Below the pieces are notes generated by a model. That model searched no databases. It saw only the letters and a program-made list of their open reading frames with translations, and had not been told where the DNA came from. Shown here in pieces: positions 55,301 to 64,000 of a stretch of DNA of 64,000 nt. Numbering within the stretch: position 1 is the first letter of the stretch; each line of letters begins with the position of its first letter. The translations under genes were made by a program, and so were the position numbers. The stretch spans positions 2,523,001-2,587,000 of the forward strand of contig OY725506.1 of assembly GCA_963281255.1 (NCBI GenBank), read 5' to 3'. This stretch comes from Aphrocallistes beatrix. Taxonomy: Eukaryota; Porifera; Hexactinellida; Sceptrulophora; Aphrocallistidae.

Positions 55301-57577
55301 GTATGTACAGTCGTTGACGGACAATTCGTCGCATGGATATTTTGTCTCCTGAACATTACCGGATAATGAGTAGCGTCCCTGGAATTTTTGTCCCGAAAAA
55401 TTCGTCTCATTAGAGACTAAAATAAACGGGTACTAATATGTAAGGAACGGAAATTGAGACTTTTGGAGTGGAGTATATTTGAAAAAAAGGGTGAAAATGA
55501 GGGCTTTTTATTGAAAAATAAGTAGGTGCAAATTGGGAATTTGGGGACAAAATTCCGCGTGAAGAAATGTCCGGCAATGAATTGTCCATGCGACGAATTG
55601 TCCGCCATTCATGTACAGTCACCATGGATTAATCTAGGATTTCCCAGTCCGGCAATTATTTGAAGGTGATACCCTAAAAAAAGTGCCGGAATGGAAAAAG
55701 ATGGCTCCCAAACAGGGGTTTATCTTGTAATTCAAGGGGTGGTCCGCCATTTGGGAAGGCCTGCCGACCATTTTAGCCGACCCTCGAATAATCTCCCCCT
55801 CCCCAGAAGGGTGTGAATTCTTTTTTCTATTTCTTAAAATAAAGTTTGTTGTAAATTCTTCCTCTTTACCTTTTATACCAAGGGCGTATGGAGAGGGGAC
55901 AGCTGCCCCCTCCATACGCTGGATAAAGTATGAATATTTACAGTCAGGATCGCTTATTGTGAACCACCAGGGGACCAAAAAATCTGTTCCTAATAGAGAT
56001 ACTTCATATAAGCGAACTTGATTCAATACAAATCCTATCTAAAAAATGAGATTGGGACCAGGAGGTTAGTTCATAATAAACGAATGTTCATATTAAGCGA
56101 CCCTGACTATATTTAGTAAATTCTAAAATAATTGGTGAGAAGGGAGTGTTATCGGAGTTAATTTGTATTTCTAGAACCCAAAAATTAGAGTCTAAATAGG
56201 ATCGTGATCTAACGATCAATGATCGTCTGACCTTAATGCCGTAGATATTCTGTTCTATCTCACATTCATTCATCACGTTTATTTCGTTTAGCTGTTGAAG
56301 GAGTTGGCTGGTCTCATCCTGACTATCTTCCTCTCATGGTTATTGCGTCTATCGTTGGTGAGTTATAGAGTTTTCTGTCGGTCAACTCTCGTTATAACGA
56401 GTCTCTCGAGACAACGATTTACTAATACCAGCGCGCTTCGCTTGCTTGCGTTGCGCGGCTGGCGGACTATATACAGTAGAACTCGGTTAGTACGTATCGG
56501 GATACAACGTACTTCGGCTTAGTACGTATTCATTTCTCTGAAACAAAATTCAATTAATTTATATATTCCTATGTAATATCAACTCGGTTAGTACGTACTT
56601 ACGGATAGTACGTACTTTTTTCCGCTTCCCAGAGGGTACGTCTTATCCGAATTCTACTGTATGAATATATACAAACATTAATCGAGTTTTAATAGTAAGG
56701 ATTTTTTACCCTAAATCGGCACGAAATTATATGTCAAATTTATACTATATAAGAAGTACGAGTTTTCTGTCCAGCGTTTTTTTCGATAGATCTCTGTAAA
56801 CATTGTTTCATTAGTACAGTGGATGTCGGTTATAAGAACACCGTTGGGAACTGCATATAATGTTCTTATAACCGGCATAATTATATGGGGTATATGCGCT
56901 TTAAACTGCGTCAAAGTGTGGCAAAAGCGCGTTAAAGCGTGTTAAAGCGTGTCAAAACCGCGTCGACGTTGCTAAATGAGCGCATTCGAAAGGTCCTGTG
57001 AGAAACACTGCCATGGACCCAGGTTGGGAACCACTTCCATACAGTTATGACCTCTTCCCATCTTATAGGCAACTGGGATCGCTCGATTGGCGCTGGCAAC
57101 AACCTCTCCTCTAGAATGGCACAGGTGTTTTCGGATACTGATTGGGTGTGGTCGTACAACTCATTCAACACGTGCTATGCTGAAACTGGCTTGTTTGGGG
57201 TATACTTTGTATGTGATAAGATGGAGATTGATAATGTTGTGTGGAATATACAGCGTGAATGGATGCGTATCTGTACAATGGTAACAGCTGCTCAGGTGGA
57301 ACGTGCTAAAAACATGTTCAAAACAGGTCTCTTCATGTCTTTGAATGGGACTACACCCATTTTCGAGGATATTGGACGTCAGTTAACAGTGTACGGACGT
57401 CGTGTACCTTTAGCAGAATGGGATCACCGTATCAACATGATTGATGAAAATGTGATACGGAAAGTCGCCACGAAATACATTTTCGATCGTTGTCCAGTTG
57501 TAGCTGGTGTTGGACCCATTGAAGCCCTAACTGATTATAATCGTATGCGCAGTGGGATGTTTTGGCTTAGAAGTTAG
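54454..57577 (+). CDS. PMPCB: Mitochondrial processing peptidase beta subunit, 3 exons, 473 aa
   Basis: Exons: 54454-55300, 56292-56357, 57069-57577; GT-AG introns, consistent phases and a complete frame. This is the catalytic subunit of the matrix peptidase that removes presequences from imported proteins. An Arg-rich, acid-free N-terminus fits a mitochondrial presequence. The M16 zinc motif HFLEH is at 84-88, with the distal Glu at about 164 in [10 protein letters not shown]. The small second exon ([14 protein letters not shown]) supplies the conserved core missing from the two larger exons. Length is close to other family members (about 470-490 aa). It pairs with an alpha subunit not in this window. 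Introns carry J and D elements (intron 1) and C, S and E elements (intron 2). An NRF-1-like array precedes it. Confidence 0.95.
55316..55615. mobile_element. Family J element in PMPCB intron 1
   Basis: The ends ACGGACAATTCGTCGCATGG and CCATGCGACGAATTGTCCG are inverted. The body matches 31050-31240. It begins 15 bp after the exon 1 donor. Confidence 0.78.
55941..56108. mobile_element. Family D MITE in PMPCB intron 1
   Basis: The ends CAGTCAGGATCGCTTA and TTAAGCGACCCTGACTA are inverted. Similar to 63822-63991. Confidence 0.8.
56292..56357 (+). CDS. PMPCB: PMPCB exon 2 (66 bp)
   Basis: The acceptor CGTTTAG and donor GTTG|GTGAGT bracket [18 protein letters not shown], a strongly conserved family stretch. 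It restores the frame between exons 1 and 3. Confidence 0.9.
56425..56715. mobile_element. Family S element split by family C, in PMPCB intron 2
   Basis: GCGCGCTTCGCTTGCTTGCG and the AAACATTAATCGAGTTTTAA end match 23270-23545 in reverse. A complete C element with TA flanks lies at 56474-56659. Confidence 0.65.
56817..57015. mobile_element. Family E fragment joined to a family G fragment
   Basis: CAGTGGATGTCGGTTATAAG at 56817 matches 47145. At about 56895 it passes into AAAGCGTGTTAAAGCGTG, matching 29640-29745 and ending GAGAAACACTG. It lies close to the exon 3 acceptor. Confidence 0.65.
57069..57577 (+). CDS. PMPCB: PMPCB exon 3
   Basis: It starts [15 protein letters not shown] after TCTTATAG and ends MFWLRS and TAG. 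It forms the second M16-like half. Confidence 0.93.
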
Positions 57578-58102
57578 GAGGAATTATCAATATTACTTAT
57601 TATTTAGTATGTTTACTGTCTGTCTGTGTTTGTTTGTTGTTTTGTTGTTTGTTGTTTGTTGTTATGGAATAATTATCGAATAGCGTTGTGTTTGTGTGAG
57701 AAATGTTTTGACCGGTATTCTTGTCTGATTTTTTTCGGTAAAATACCATATAGTTTTTTCTAAAAAAGCTGGACTTTCTCGGATTTCGTGTAAAAAAACA
57801 TACAAAATTGGCATTTAAGATTCGCAAATATTTTTTAAGAAAATTACCCAAATTTACAAAAAAATTAACTGTCCAGGGCAATCAGCTTTTACATAAAATT
57901 TTTTTACTCATGGCAGTAGAAGCAGGTACGATAACTCCCGCACAGTGGCAGCACCAAGGGGGACACGTGTTCCCCTTTGTAGGGGGCACCAATTTCCGTC
58001 AGCGACACGTTCATCATTCATTTGTCCATGCACTTTTTCACTATTTATTGCTACATACTGTCTGCACTGTAGTACTCAAATATCTATGCAAGGCCATTCA
58101 TC
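57578..58102. other. PMPCB downstream region
   Basis: It contains a TTGTTTGTTGTT low-complexity run near 57630-57665. No gene or clear polyadenylation signal was recognised. Confidence 0.4.
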
Positions 58103-58280
58103 AAGGCCGTAGAGTCACCAGGTGTGAAGTGGTCCGGTTGAGACTAAAAAGTGGTCAGGTTGAAACCGGACCAAACGGACCCGTGGCTACGGTCCTGCTA
58201 TGTCTTTATTCATTTTAAAGCCATTTTCAATGGGGAGACTCCAATTTTTCGACAGTCACCTAAACCATGTATATAAATCG
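58103..58280. repeat. Copy of the GGCCGTAG...GGTCCGG repeat plus a flank similar to 5200-5270
   Basis: The first part matches 47619-47765. The following AAAGCCATTTTCAATGGGGAG and CACCTAAACC blocks resemble 5205-5260 inside the foldback element at 4320. Confidence 0.5.
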
Positions 58281-58564
58281 AACGTAACAATAACAATAAT
58301 TGTTCTATCACAACAATCCTATATGGAAATCACTAGCTGATCCCCTGAGCTATACAATGGACAAATCGAAAATAGTATATTTTCACTAACTTCTGAATAC
58401 AGATAACGGCTCAGTACTTATGAAATGACCTTCTAAGTAACATTACACCCATTATCCATTCTGGACCCGCTAGTGTGCCGCACTAATAAACTTTTATTCC
58501 CTCCAACCCTGTTATTCTAACTTATATTTTCCTTCCTCACATCTCTGTCATTCTCCCTCCAACC

Positions 58565-58855
58565 CAGAGTTGCACGCGGCCCGACTTTTCTTATCGGCCC
58601 GCTGGCCGTGCGGGCCGAATATAATAGTTTGCGGGATCCTCGGCCGGAAATCTTGGCAGGACTCCCCGCGATGGCAACCGAGACGATGTTTTTAATTGTC
58701 ACGAGGTACCAATTAAGGAATACTAACGTAAATGGAACTTTGTAGTTTCCACTTACTTATTATGTTTATAGTTAGTAGCTTACAAAGCGGGCCAAAAATA
58801 TTTATGCGGGCTTCTTGCGGCCGCTGTTACAAATTTCGTCCCGCGTGCAACTCTG
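58565..58855. mobile_element. MITE with perfect 8-bp target duplication directly upstream of the LRR gene
   Basis: The ends CAGAGTTGCACGCGGCCCG and CCCGCGTGCAACTCTG are flanked by CTCCAACC at 58557-58564 and 58856-58863. It ends 59 bp before the ATG of the LRR gene. Confidence 0.9.
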
Positions 58856-58914
58856 CTCCAACCCTGTTGCTCTAACTTATATTTTCCCTTCTTAAGCTCT
58901 ACCCCTAGAACAAG

Positions 58915-60270
58915 ATGGATTACCTCACATCTCTTTCATACTGGCAAGGGTGTTTCATGAGACATGTGTTAAGTTTTCGTGTCACCAACAACTCCATTGT
59001 CAAACCTCTGTTTTTCGCCGCTTATGACAAATGTTTGCTGAACATTCAGAATAAACTGTACTACAATATTAATACAATTCCCACTACTTTGGTGAATTTG
59101 ATTGTTAATCGGGCTATTCGGTATGAAATCGATTTTTCACACCTTTTATTTGCAATTTCGGAGAGCAATTTAACCTGTTTGGACGTGTCAAATTTCGTTA
59201 CCTCTGAATTCGTCTTAGATAAAAGTGTTTTTGAAGGGATTTCGCAATGTCGTAATCTAACACATTTAGACTTATACGGTTTTCAGGTTGAAAATCGCGA
59301 TTTATTACAGTTTTCTTCTTTGAAAAAGTTAATGCACCTTTCCATTGGGTGTTTACACTTGAAATCTTCTATTGAACTCAACGACAAATTTCTAAAAAAC
59401 TTTTCTCAGCTCTCATCTTTGAGTCTTTGTAATTTCAACTTAAGTTTTTCAAACCTCGAATTTCTACCATTTCTTACAGCACTAGATCTTGTAAATTGTG
59501 AAATTTCTCAGAACACTCCTCTCACTTCTCCACCTCCTCTGAAAAGCTTAGCGATCTCCAATCAATCCGATTCGATACGTGTTCTACCTGATATCTCAGC
59601 TTTCTGTCCAACTCTTGAAATACTCCGTATTTCCTTGTCAAAATTTGAATCGGTCGATCAATTCTTTTCGCAGAATTTTCCTAAACTTATTGAACTTGAG
59701 ATCATATGGTCGAGTGTGACATTTTCTCAGCTATCCACTTTCATCCCAGAATCTTTCCCTCAACTAAAACGCCTTATTTTCTTCCACTCAAATATTCCAC
59801 TACCAAAACCAGAGGCGAAATTACCATACGAATTAGTCAGTAATTTCACAAGTCCCCCTCAGATAATGGAACTCATCATGAACCATTTTCATCACCCAGA
59901 TGTAGCTGCGATTCTAGCAATCGCGAAATCTTCTAAAAACACCTTTTTCTGGTCAAAAGGCCGTATGGGTAGTCGTGCACGCATCACCCCACACTTCTTG
60001 ATTTTGGCACACGTACTTTTCTTGAACCCAAAATGTAAATACGCTTCACACATTTTGAAACAAGAAATTGCCATACATAAGGATCTGGTTGATTTAGAAG
60101 TTATATGTGGTGAAGATTATGTTATTCCTTTACTCCATTATTTGAGGAAAGGTGACAAAAACTGCATAGAAGTCATCAATTATCTTCACCTCGCTTTAGA
60201 AGGTCGATATGTTTGTGATAAGCGTTTACAGGCATTGATTGCTGAAACAATTTTTGTTAAATCTACGTAA
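58915..60270 (+). CDS. Leucine-rich-repeat protein of unknown role, 451 aa, single exon
   Basis: I do not recognise a specific orthologue. About nine leucine-rich repeats span residues 85-300 (LTCLDVSNF, LTHLDLYGF, LSSLSLCNF, LTALDLVNC, LEILRISLS and others). The N-terminal 80 residues are helical, and the C-terminal 150 (after about 300) are helix-rich and cysteine-containing, without an obvious known fold. There is no signal peptide or membrane span, so it is probably cytosolic. A substrate-adaptor role like ZYG11-type LRR proteins is possible but unproven; I see no convincing VHL or F box. A pyrimidine-rich tract ending in CTTCTTAAG lies upstream of the ATG, so a 5' UTR intron is possible. 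The frame is complete, with a TAA stop. Confidence 0.8.
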   Translation: MDYLTSLSYWQGCFMRHVLSFRVTNNSIVKPLFFAAYDKCLLNIQNKLYYNINTIPTTLVNLIVNRAIRYEIDFSHLLFAISESNLTCLDVSNFVTSEFVLDKSVFEGISQCRNLTHLDLYGFQVENRDLLQFSSLKKLMHLSIGCLHLKSSIELNDKFLKNFSQLSSLSLCNFNLSFSNLEFLPFLTALDLVNCEISQNTPLTSPPPLKSLAISNQSDSIRVLPDISAFCPTLEILRISLSKFESVDQFFSQNFPKLIELEIIWSSVTFSQLSTFIPESFPQLKRLIFFHSNIPLPKPEAKLPYELVSNFTSPPQIMELIMNHFHHPDVAAILAIAKSSKNTFFWSKGRMGSRARITPHFLILAHVLFLNPKCKYASHILKQEIAIHKDLVDLEVICGEDYVIPLLHYLRKGDKNCIEVINYLHLALEGRYVCDKRLQALIAETIFVKST

Positions 60271-60454
60271 CTTTTGTGAATTTTTTTATCATTTTATTAT
60301 CAGTAACAATGAATTTCTATTATTTATTCTATTAGAGTGCATGTACTGTTGGAAGATATTTATTAACACGGAAAATACGAAACTCAGGATAACACGAACA
60401 AACTGATATTAGGAAAATACATGTAAATCACCCCGCTTAATTAAAACCCGGGGA

Positions 60455-60515
60455 ATACTTGGGGTCAAAGGTATAAATAGAAATGACCCAGCTTTCATTT
60501 TCAGTTTACTTTCAA
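60455..60515 (+). promoter_or_regulatory. Partial family Q module
   Basis: CTTGGGGTCAAAGGTATAAATAGAAATG resembles the 3' half of Q, with TATAAATAG near 60476. The TCATTTCCGG half is missing. Confidence 0.4.
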
Positions 60516-60559
60516 TTCGCTTTCACTTTCACTTCAACATTCCTGGACGTGCACGTTAA

Positions 60560-61550
60560 TACGGACAGACTTCCCCTTTTGTTGTACTATTAAACGAGGT
60601 TTTACTATAGTTACTATAGGAAATGGACTTATTGCCATGGGCAGTGTTGAACCTACCGTCCGTGCGATTCTGCGAAATCTAGCAGTTCGATTTTTACCAA
60701 ACTTGGCATATGGGAACCATTTATGGTGTAGATATGTATCTGGTTTTGTCTGCGAAATTTCATGACTCTTACTTGTGGAAGATTAGATTGAAGGATTTTT
60801 CTATAGAAATTGGTCTGTGACAATTATAGAATGCGAATATATCTTTGTAGGTATTTATTAATTAATATTTTGACTCTATCTCTCTCAGAGATGAAGCGGT
60901 CCAGATTGAAACCGAACTGGGCCGATGGTCCCGGTCTGGTCCGGTCATGTCCGTACTTTTGTTTGTCGGTTCAGGTCTGGGTGATCCGTTCTACGGTCCA
61001 GAAATTTGAAAAATTTCTCCCGGTCATGTTACAAATATACATATGCAAAGTCTAAAGAAATATGGAGTGCTTAAAATATTTGATAGATAAGATAAATGGC
61101 TCCATGAATTTTTCTCTGCTCTATATATAATATGATTCAAATATTATGTAGAGAAGAGCAAAATTCAAAAGTTTAAAACGTGTCATTTTCACATGTAAGC
61201 TCGATTTTCCTGACATTTTATACAGAGCTATTGTGTCTAGACAAATTATTTTAATTACCACGAACTATTCACACAAAATGTATACAATTTTCACACATCA
61301 CTTAAAAAACACCTCTATTACAATTATTGCAAGCTATGTTTAAGATAAGAATTTGCAATCTAAAACCTGTTAAGATTAATTTAAAACCTCAATTATATTT
61401 GAAGCGAGAAAATATCATTAACCACCACGAGTGTCCAATATGCTATCATTAATATTCAAAAATACTATTGAAACTAACCTCAGTTAAAAAAACAGGGAAT
61501 TTTTCTAGATAAAACTCAGGGAAGGGAGCAGTTTAACATATAAATAAATG
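60560..61550. other. Non-coding stretch
   Basis: A GC-richer patch at about 60895-61020 with repeated GGTCCGGTC and GGTCTGG blocks is noted. No gene was recognised. Confidence 0.4.
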
Positions 61551-61552
61551 CA

Positions 61553-61695
61553 GTCAACTCCGCTTAATTGGGACAAGTCTCCAGGAACTGAATGGTTCTC
61601 ATACATAGAAGCTAATACTAAATTTCATCGGTTAATTGGGAACTCCGCTTAATCGGGACAAAACCAGTGTCCAGATTAAGCGGAGTCACCTGTAG
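61553..61695. mobile_element. Family B-like MITE
   Basis: CAGTCAACTCCGCTTAAT and GATTAAGCGGAGTCACCTG are inverted. The interior is shorter than in other copies. Confidence 0.7.
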
Positions 61696-61739
61696 ATACC
61701 TTGTTCAGATTTTTAGGGGGGAGAGAGAGAGAGAATTTT

Positions 61740-62330
61740 CCCTCTTTGTAACCTCTAAAAGTCCCTCATTGATCCAATATCCATTAAGGAATTTTTAGTT
61801 TGCCAACTATAGTATAGTATAGTGTCCAACTTTCTGAAATGAGTGACTATATTATTATTTTAATTAAAACTGTTATTGCTAATTTTGTCATACAAACTTG
61901 CATTAGTCATATAAACTTTGGCTTTATTATAGCCTCCAAGCATTACTATTAATGACCCATTAAAATCCATTATATAATAACAACTTTCACTTCTCCAATT
62001 CAAAGAATCAAATCATTCTAACTCAACAATTACATTGTTTGCAGAATTAAAATCTATTAAATAGTAATTGAGTACTTTTCATAGAACAATATGATCATCA
62101 GTGGTTTATATTATAGTCTAAACTAACATGTTGATTTCATCATTTAATGATTTTATCCTACGAAAGTTGACCATTGGAATGTCAAATCAAGTTTGTCATA
62201 GTTATATATAGTTAGGCTTTCACTGGTTTGTATGTACTATATAACCAATCTAGCCCAATTGTATATAATTTCATTTGCGTGCATTTCAAACGCGTACAAT
62301 ATTATTTTAATTGACAGTTGCTTCTACTTT
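61740..62330. other. AT-rich non-coding stretch
   Basis: No gene, RNA or clear repeat was recognised. Confidence 0.4.
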
Positions 62331-62337
62331 GTTGTAC

Positions 62338-62665
62338 AGTACACCCTCGCTAATCCGAACAGCTCTGTTCCAATGATCGAAAAAATCGTTCGGATTAGTG
62401 AATTTGTTCCGATTAGAGAAATAACACTAATTCAATAGGGCATTAATTATAATAAATTTGTATTATTAGAATATTAAGGATATTATTTCGCTGTGATTGC
62501 TTATTTAACGAGGTTTCACAATCTTATTGATAGATTTAAGTTTATAAACGTTTATTCAAAGCATAGAGGCGAATAATATTATATTTTGGGTGTTCGGATT
62601 TTAAGAATGAAGTGTTCGGATTAGCGAGGGTTCGGATTGGCGAGGTTCGGACTATCGAGATAGTT
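62338..62665. mobile_element. Pogo/Tigger-like element, CTCGCTAATCCGAAC ends
   Basis: It begins CAGTACACCCTCGCTAATCC and ends with TTCGGATTAGCGAGGG and CGGACTATCGAG repeats. Coding content is absent. Confidence 0.6.
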
Positions 62666-62826
62666 ATTTCCGGTTTTATTAATAATTGTACAATCGTAAA
62701 AAATTTTTGAGACAAACCCTGTATAATTGCAACTTTGGATGCAAACGCCATGTACTCAAATGAAATGTACCCAAATTACTCATTTCCTTATAAGGGCAAT
62801 TTTATGCATATTTTGGATGTTTACAG

Positions 62827-63041
62827 CATACTTGCCAACTGTCCCGTTTTTGGCGGGACGTCCCGCTTTTTTCACTCTTCTGTTGAGCTAATTTTCTCGA
62901 AGTCCCGCTTTTACATGAAATTTCCCCATTATGTCCCGCTTTTTTTTACTCATGTATAATACTTTTCTATTGCGTCCCACCATGTCCCGCGAAATTCAAC
63001 GCTGCGTCCCGTTTTTATGATGGCTCAGGTTGGCATGTATG
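62827..63041 (+). mobile_element. Family A MITE
   Basis: A 215-bp copy flanked by TTACAG on both sides. It carries GGCGGGACGTCCCGC. Confidence 0.85.
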
Positions 63042-63238
63042 TTACAGGTACATTATACCTTCAAAGTATTGGGAATCCTTATCTTCACATTTCTGATATC
63101 TACAAGTGTACTATTCACAATGGACTAATGTTTCAAGGAGAGTTTTGAACCATTATGTTGATGCTACCTCAAACAGCTTTTATACAAGGTATTTTTTTTG
63201 TAAGTGTAACTTTTGATCTTTGAATAACTTTAAAACTA

Positions 63239-63330
63239 CAGTGGACTCCACATATTTTGTCCCGATTAAAAGCGGAGTTTCCAATTAACTGATGGACGTT
63301 TTTATTAGCTTCTATGTATAGGGACTGTCA
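63239..63330. repeat. Family B fragment
   Basis: CAGTGGACTCCACATATTTTG and AAAGCGGAGTTTCCAATTAA mark a truncated copy. Confidence 0.55.
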
Positions 63331-63580
63331 CGAGGTAACTTGCCCCCCGGGGGCAACTTACGAATTAAGTTTCCCTCTGAATTTATTTGCCCACCTTTTC
63401 ATCATACTGCAATGTACTGATTTTTGGTAATATAACTGTTGTTCGAGACAACTTATTTCTTAGAATTGAGTAGAATTATTTTATTGAACTACAGTCAAAC
63501 TTCTATATTAAACACCTTCGGACCCCGAGATTTTATTCAGTATATCGAGGTGTCCATTAAGGTTCATTTTAGTAATTAAG

Positions 63581-63804
63581 CATACTTGCCAACTGTCCCG
63601 TTTTTGGGCGGACATCCCGCTTTTTTCACTCTTCTATTGACCTAATTTTCTCGAGTGTCCCGCTTTTACATGAAATTTCCCCATAATGTCCCACTTTTTT
63701 TTGACTCTATGTACGCGTATAATACTTTTCTAATGCGTCCCGCCATGTCCCGCGAAATTCAACGCTGCGTCCCGCTTTTATCATGACTCAGGTTGGCATG
63801 CATG
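63581..63804 (+). mobile_element. Family A MITE
   Basis: A 224-bp copy flanked by ATTAAG on both sides. Confidence 0.85.
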
Positions 63805-63821
63805 ATTAAGATATATAGATA

Positions 63822-63991
63822 CAGTCAGGGTCGCTTATTGTGAACCACCAGGGGACCAAAAAATCTGTTCATAATAGAGATACTTCATATTAAGCGAACT
63901 TGATTCAATACAAATCCTATCTAAAGAATGAAATTGGGACCAGGAGGTTAGTTCATAATAAACGAATGTTCATATTAAGCGACCCTAACTG
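63822..63991. mobile_element. Family D MITE
   Basis: The ends CAGTCAGGGTCGCTTATTG and TTAAGCGACCCTAACTG are flanked by TA. Confidence 0.88.
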
Positions 63992-64000
63992 TATTGTTCA

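Overview
This window is animal nuclear DNA: AT-rich, with spliced genes using GT-AG introns, and packed with DNA transposons and short inverted-repeat (MITE-like) elements. The gene set (DED-like/NACHT/LRR receptor, whirlin/harmonin-type PDZ scaffold, SEMA-PSI receptor, Tyr-motif transmembrane adaptor, Rab GDI, mitochondrial processing peptidase beta) fits an early-branching metazoan. A sponge is my best guess, but the sequence alone does not prove it.

Layout. 1-9,850: a broken hAT transposase gene, a 1.4-kb hAT-like non-autonomous element with perfect 8-bp target duplication, a duplicated non-coding unit, an element carrying a minisatellite in both orientations, and a ~141-bp tandem repeat. 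10,236-13,685 (+): an intronless NLR of 1,149 aa. 14,421-32,718 (-): a 13-exon gene for a 1,110-aa scaffold with the order HN-PDZ-PDZ-HN-coiled coil-PDZ. I assembled it exon by exon with consistent phases and one continuous frame. Its introns hold several ~0.6-1.5-kb palindromic foldback elements and nested MITEs. 35,121-39,074 (-): an intronless SEMA+PSI single-pass membrane protein. 40,331-46,774 (-): a two-exon gene for a 1,058-aa transmembrane adaptor with a very short ectodomain, many YxxI/V/L motifs, PxxP motifs and a C-terminal repeat. 49,762-51,102 (-): intronless Rab GDI. 54,454-57,577 (+): three-exon mitochondrial processing peptidase beta (473 aa), with an NRF-1-like 22-bp-spaced array upstream. 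58,915-60,270 (+): an intronless LRR protein of unknown role. 60,271-64,000: no gene seen, only repeats.

Repeat families, labelled here for reference. hAT-like (6-8-bp target duplications): A (~215 bp, ends CATACTTGCCAAC / GTTGGCATGTATG, rich in GGGAC and CCCGC); G (CAGTGTTTCCC); H (CAGGGTATTATACAGCC); I (CAGAGGCGTAGCC); K (CAGGGTTTCATACAG); M (CATAGGCGC); N (GGTATGGTGGAAATAG). Pogo/Tigger-like (TA target sites): B (CAGTCGACTCCGCTTAAT), C (CAGTAGAACTCGG), D (CAGTCAGGGTCGCTTA), E (CAGTGGATGCTGG). Others: Q, a promoter-like module with TCATTTCCGG and TATAAATAG at fixed spacing; R, the element hosting the GGCCTTATTCCAGT minisatellite; J, with ends like ACGGACAATTCGTCGCATG; S, an element with a GC-rich CGCTTCGCTTGC segment.

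No operon-like arrangement is present. The most interesting items are the LAT/PAG-like adaptor, the whirlin/harmonin hybrid scaffold, the NRF-1-like array before a mitochondrial gene, and the dispersed promoter-like Q module.
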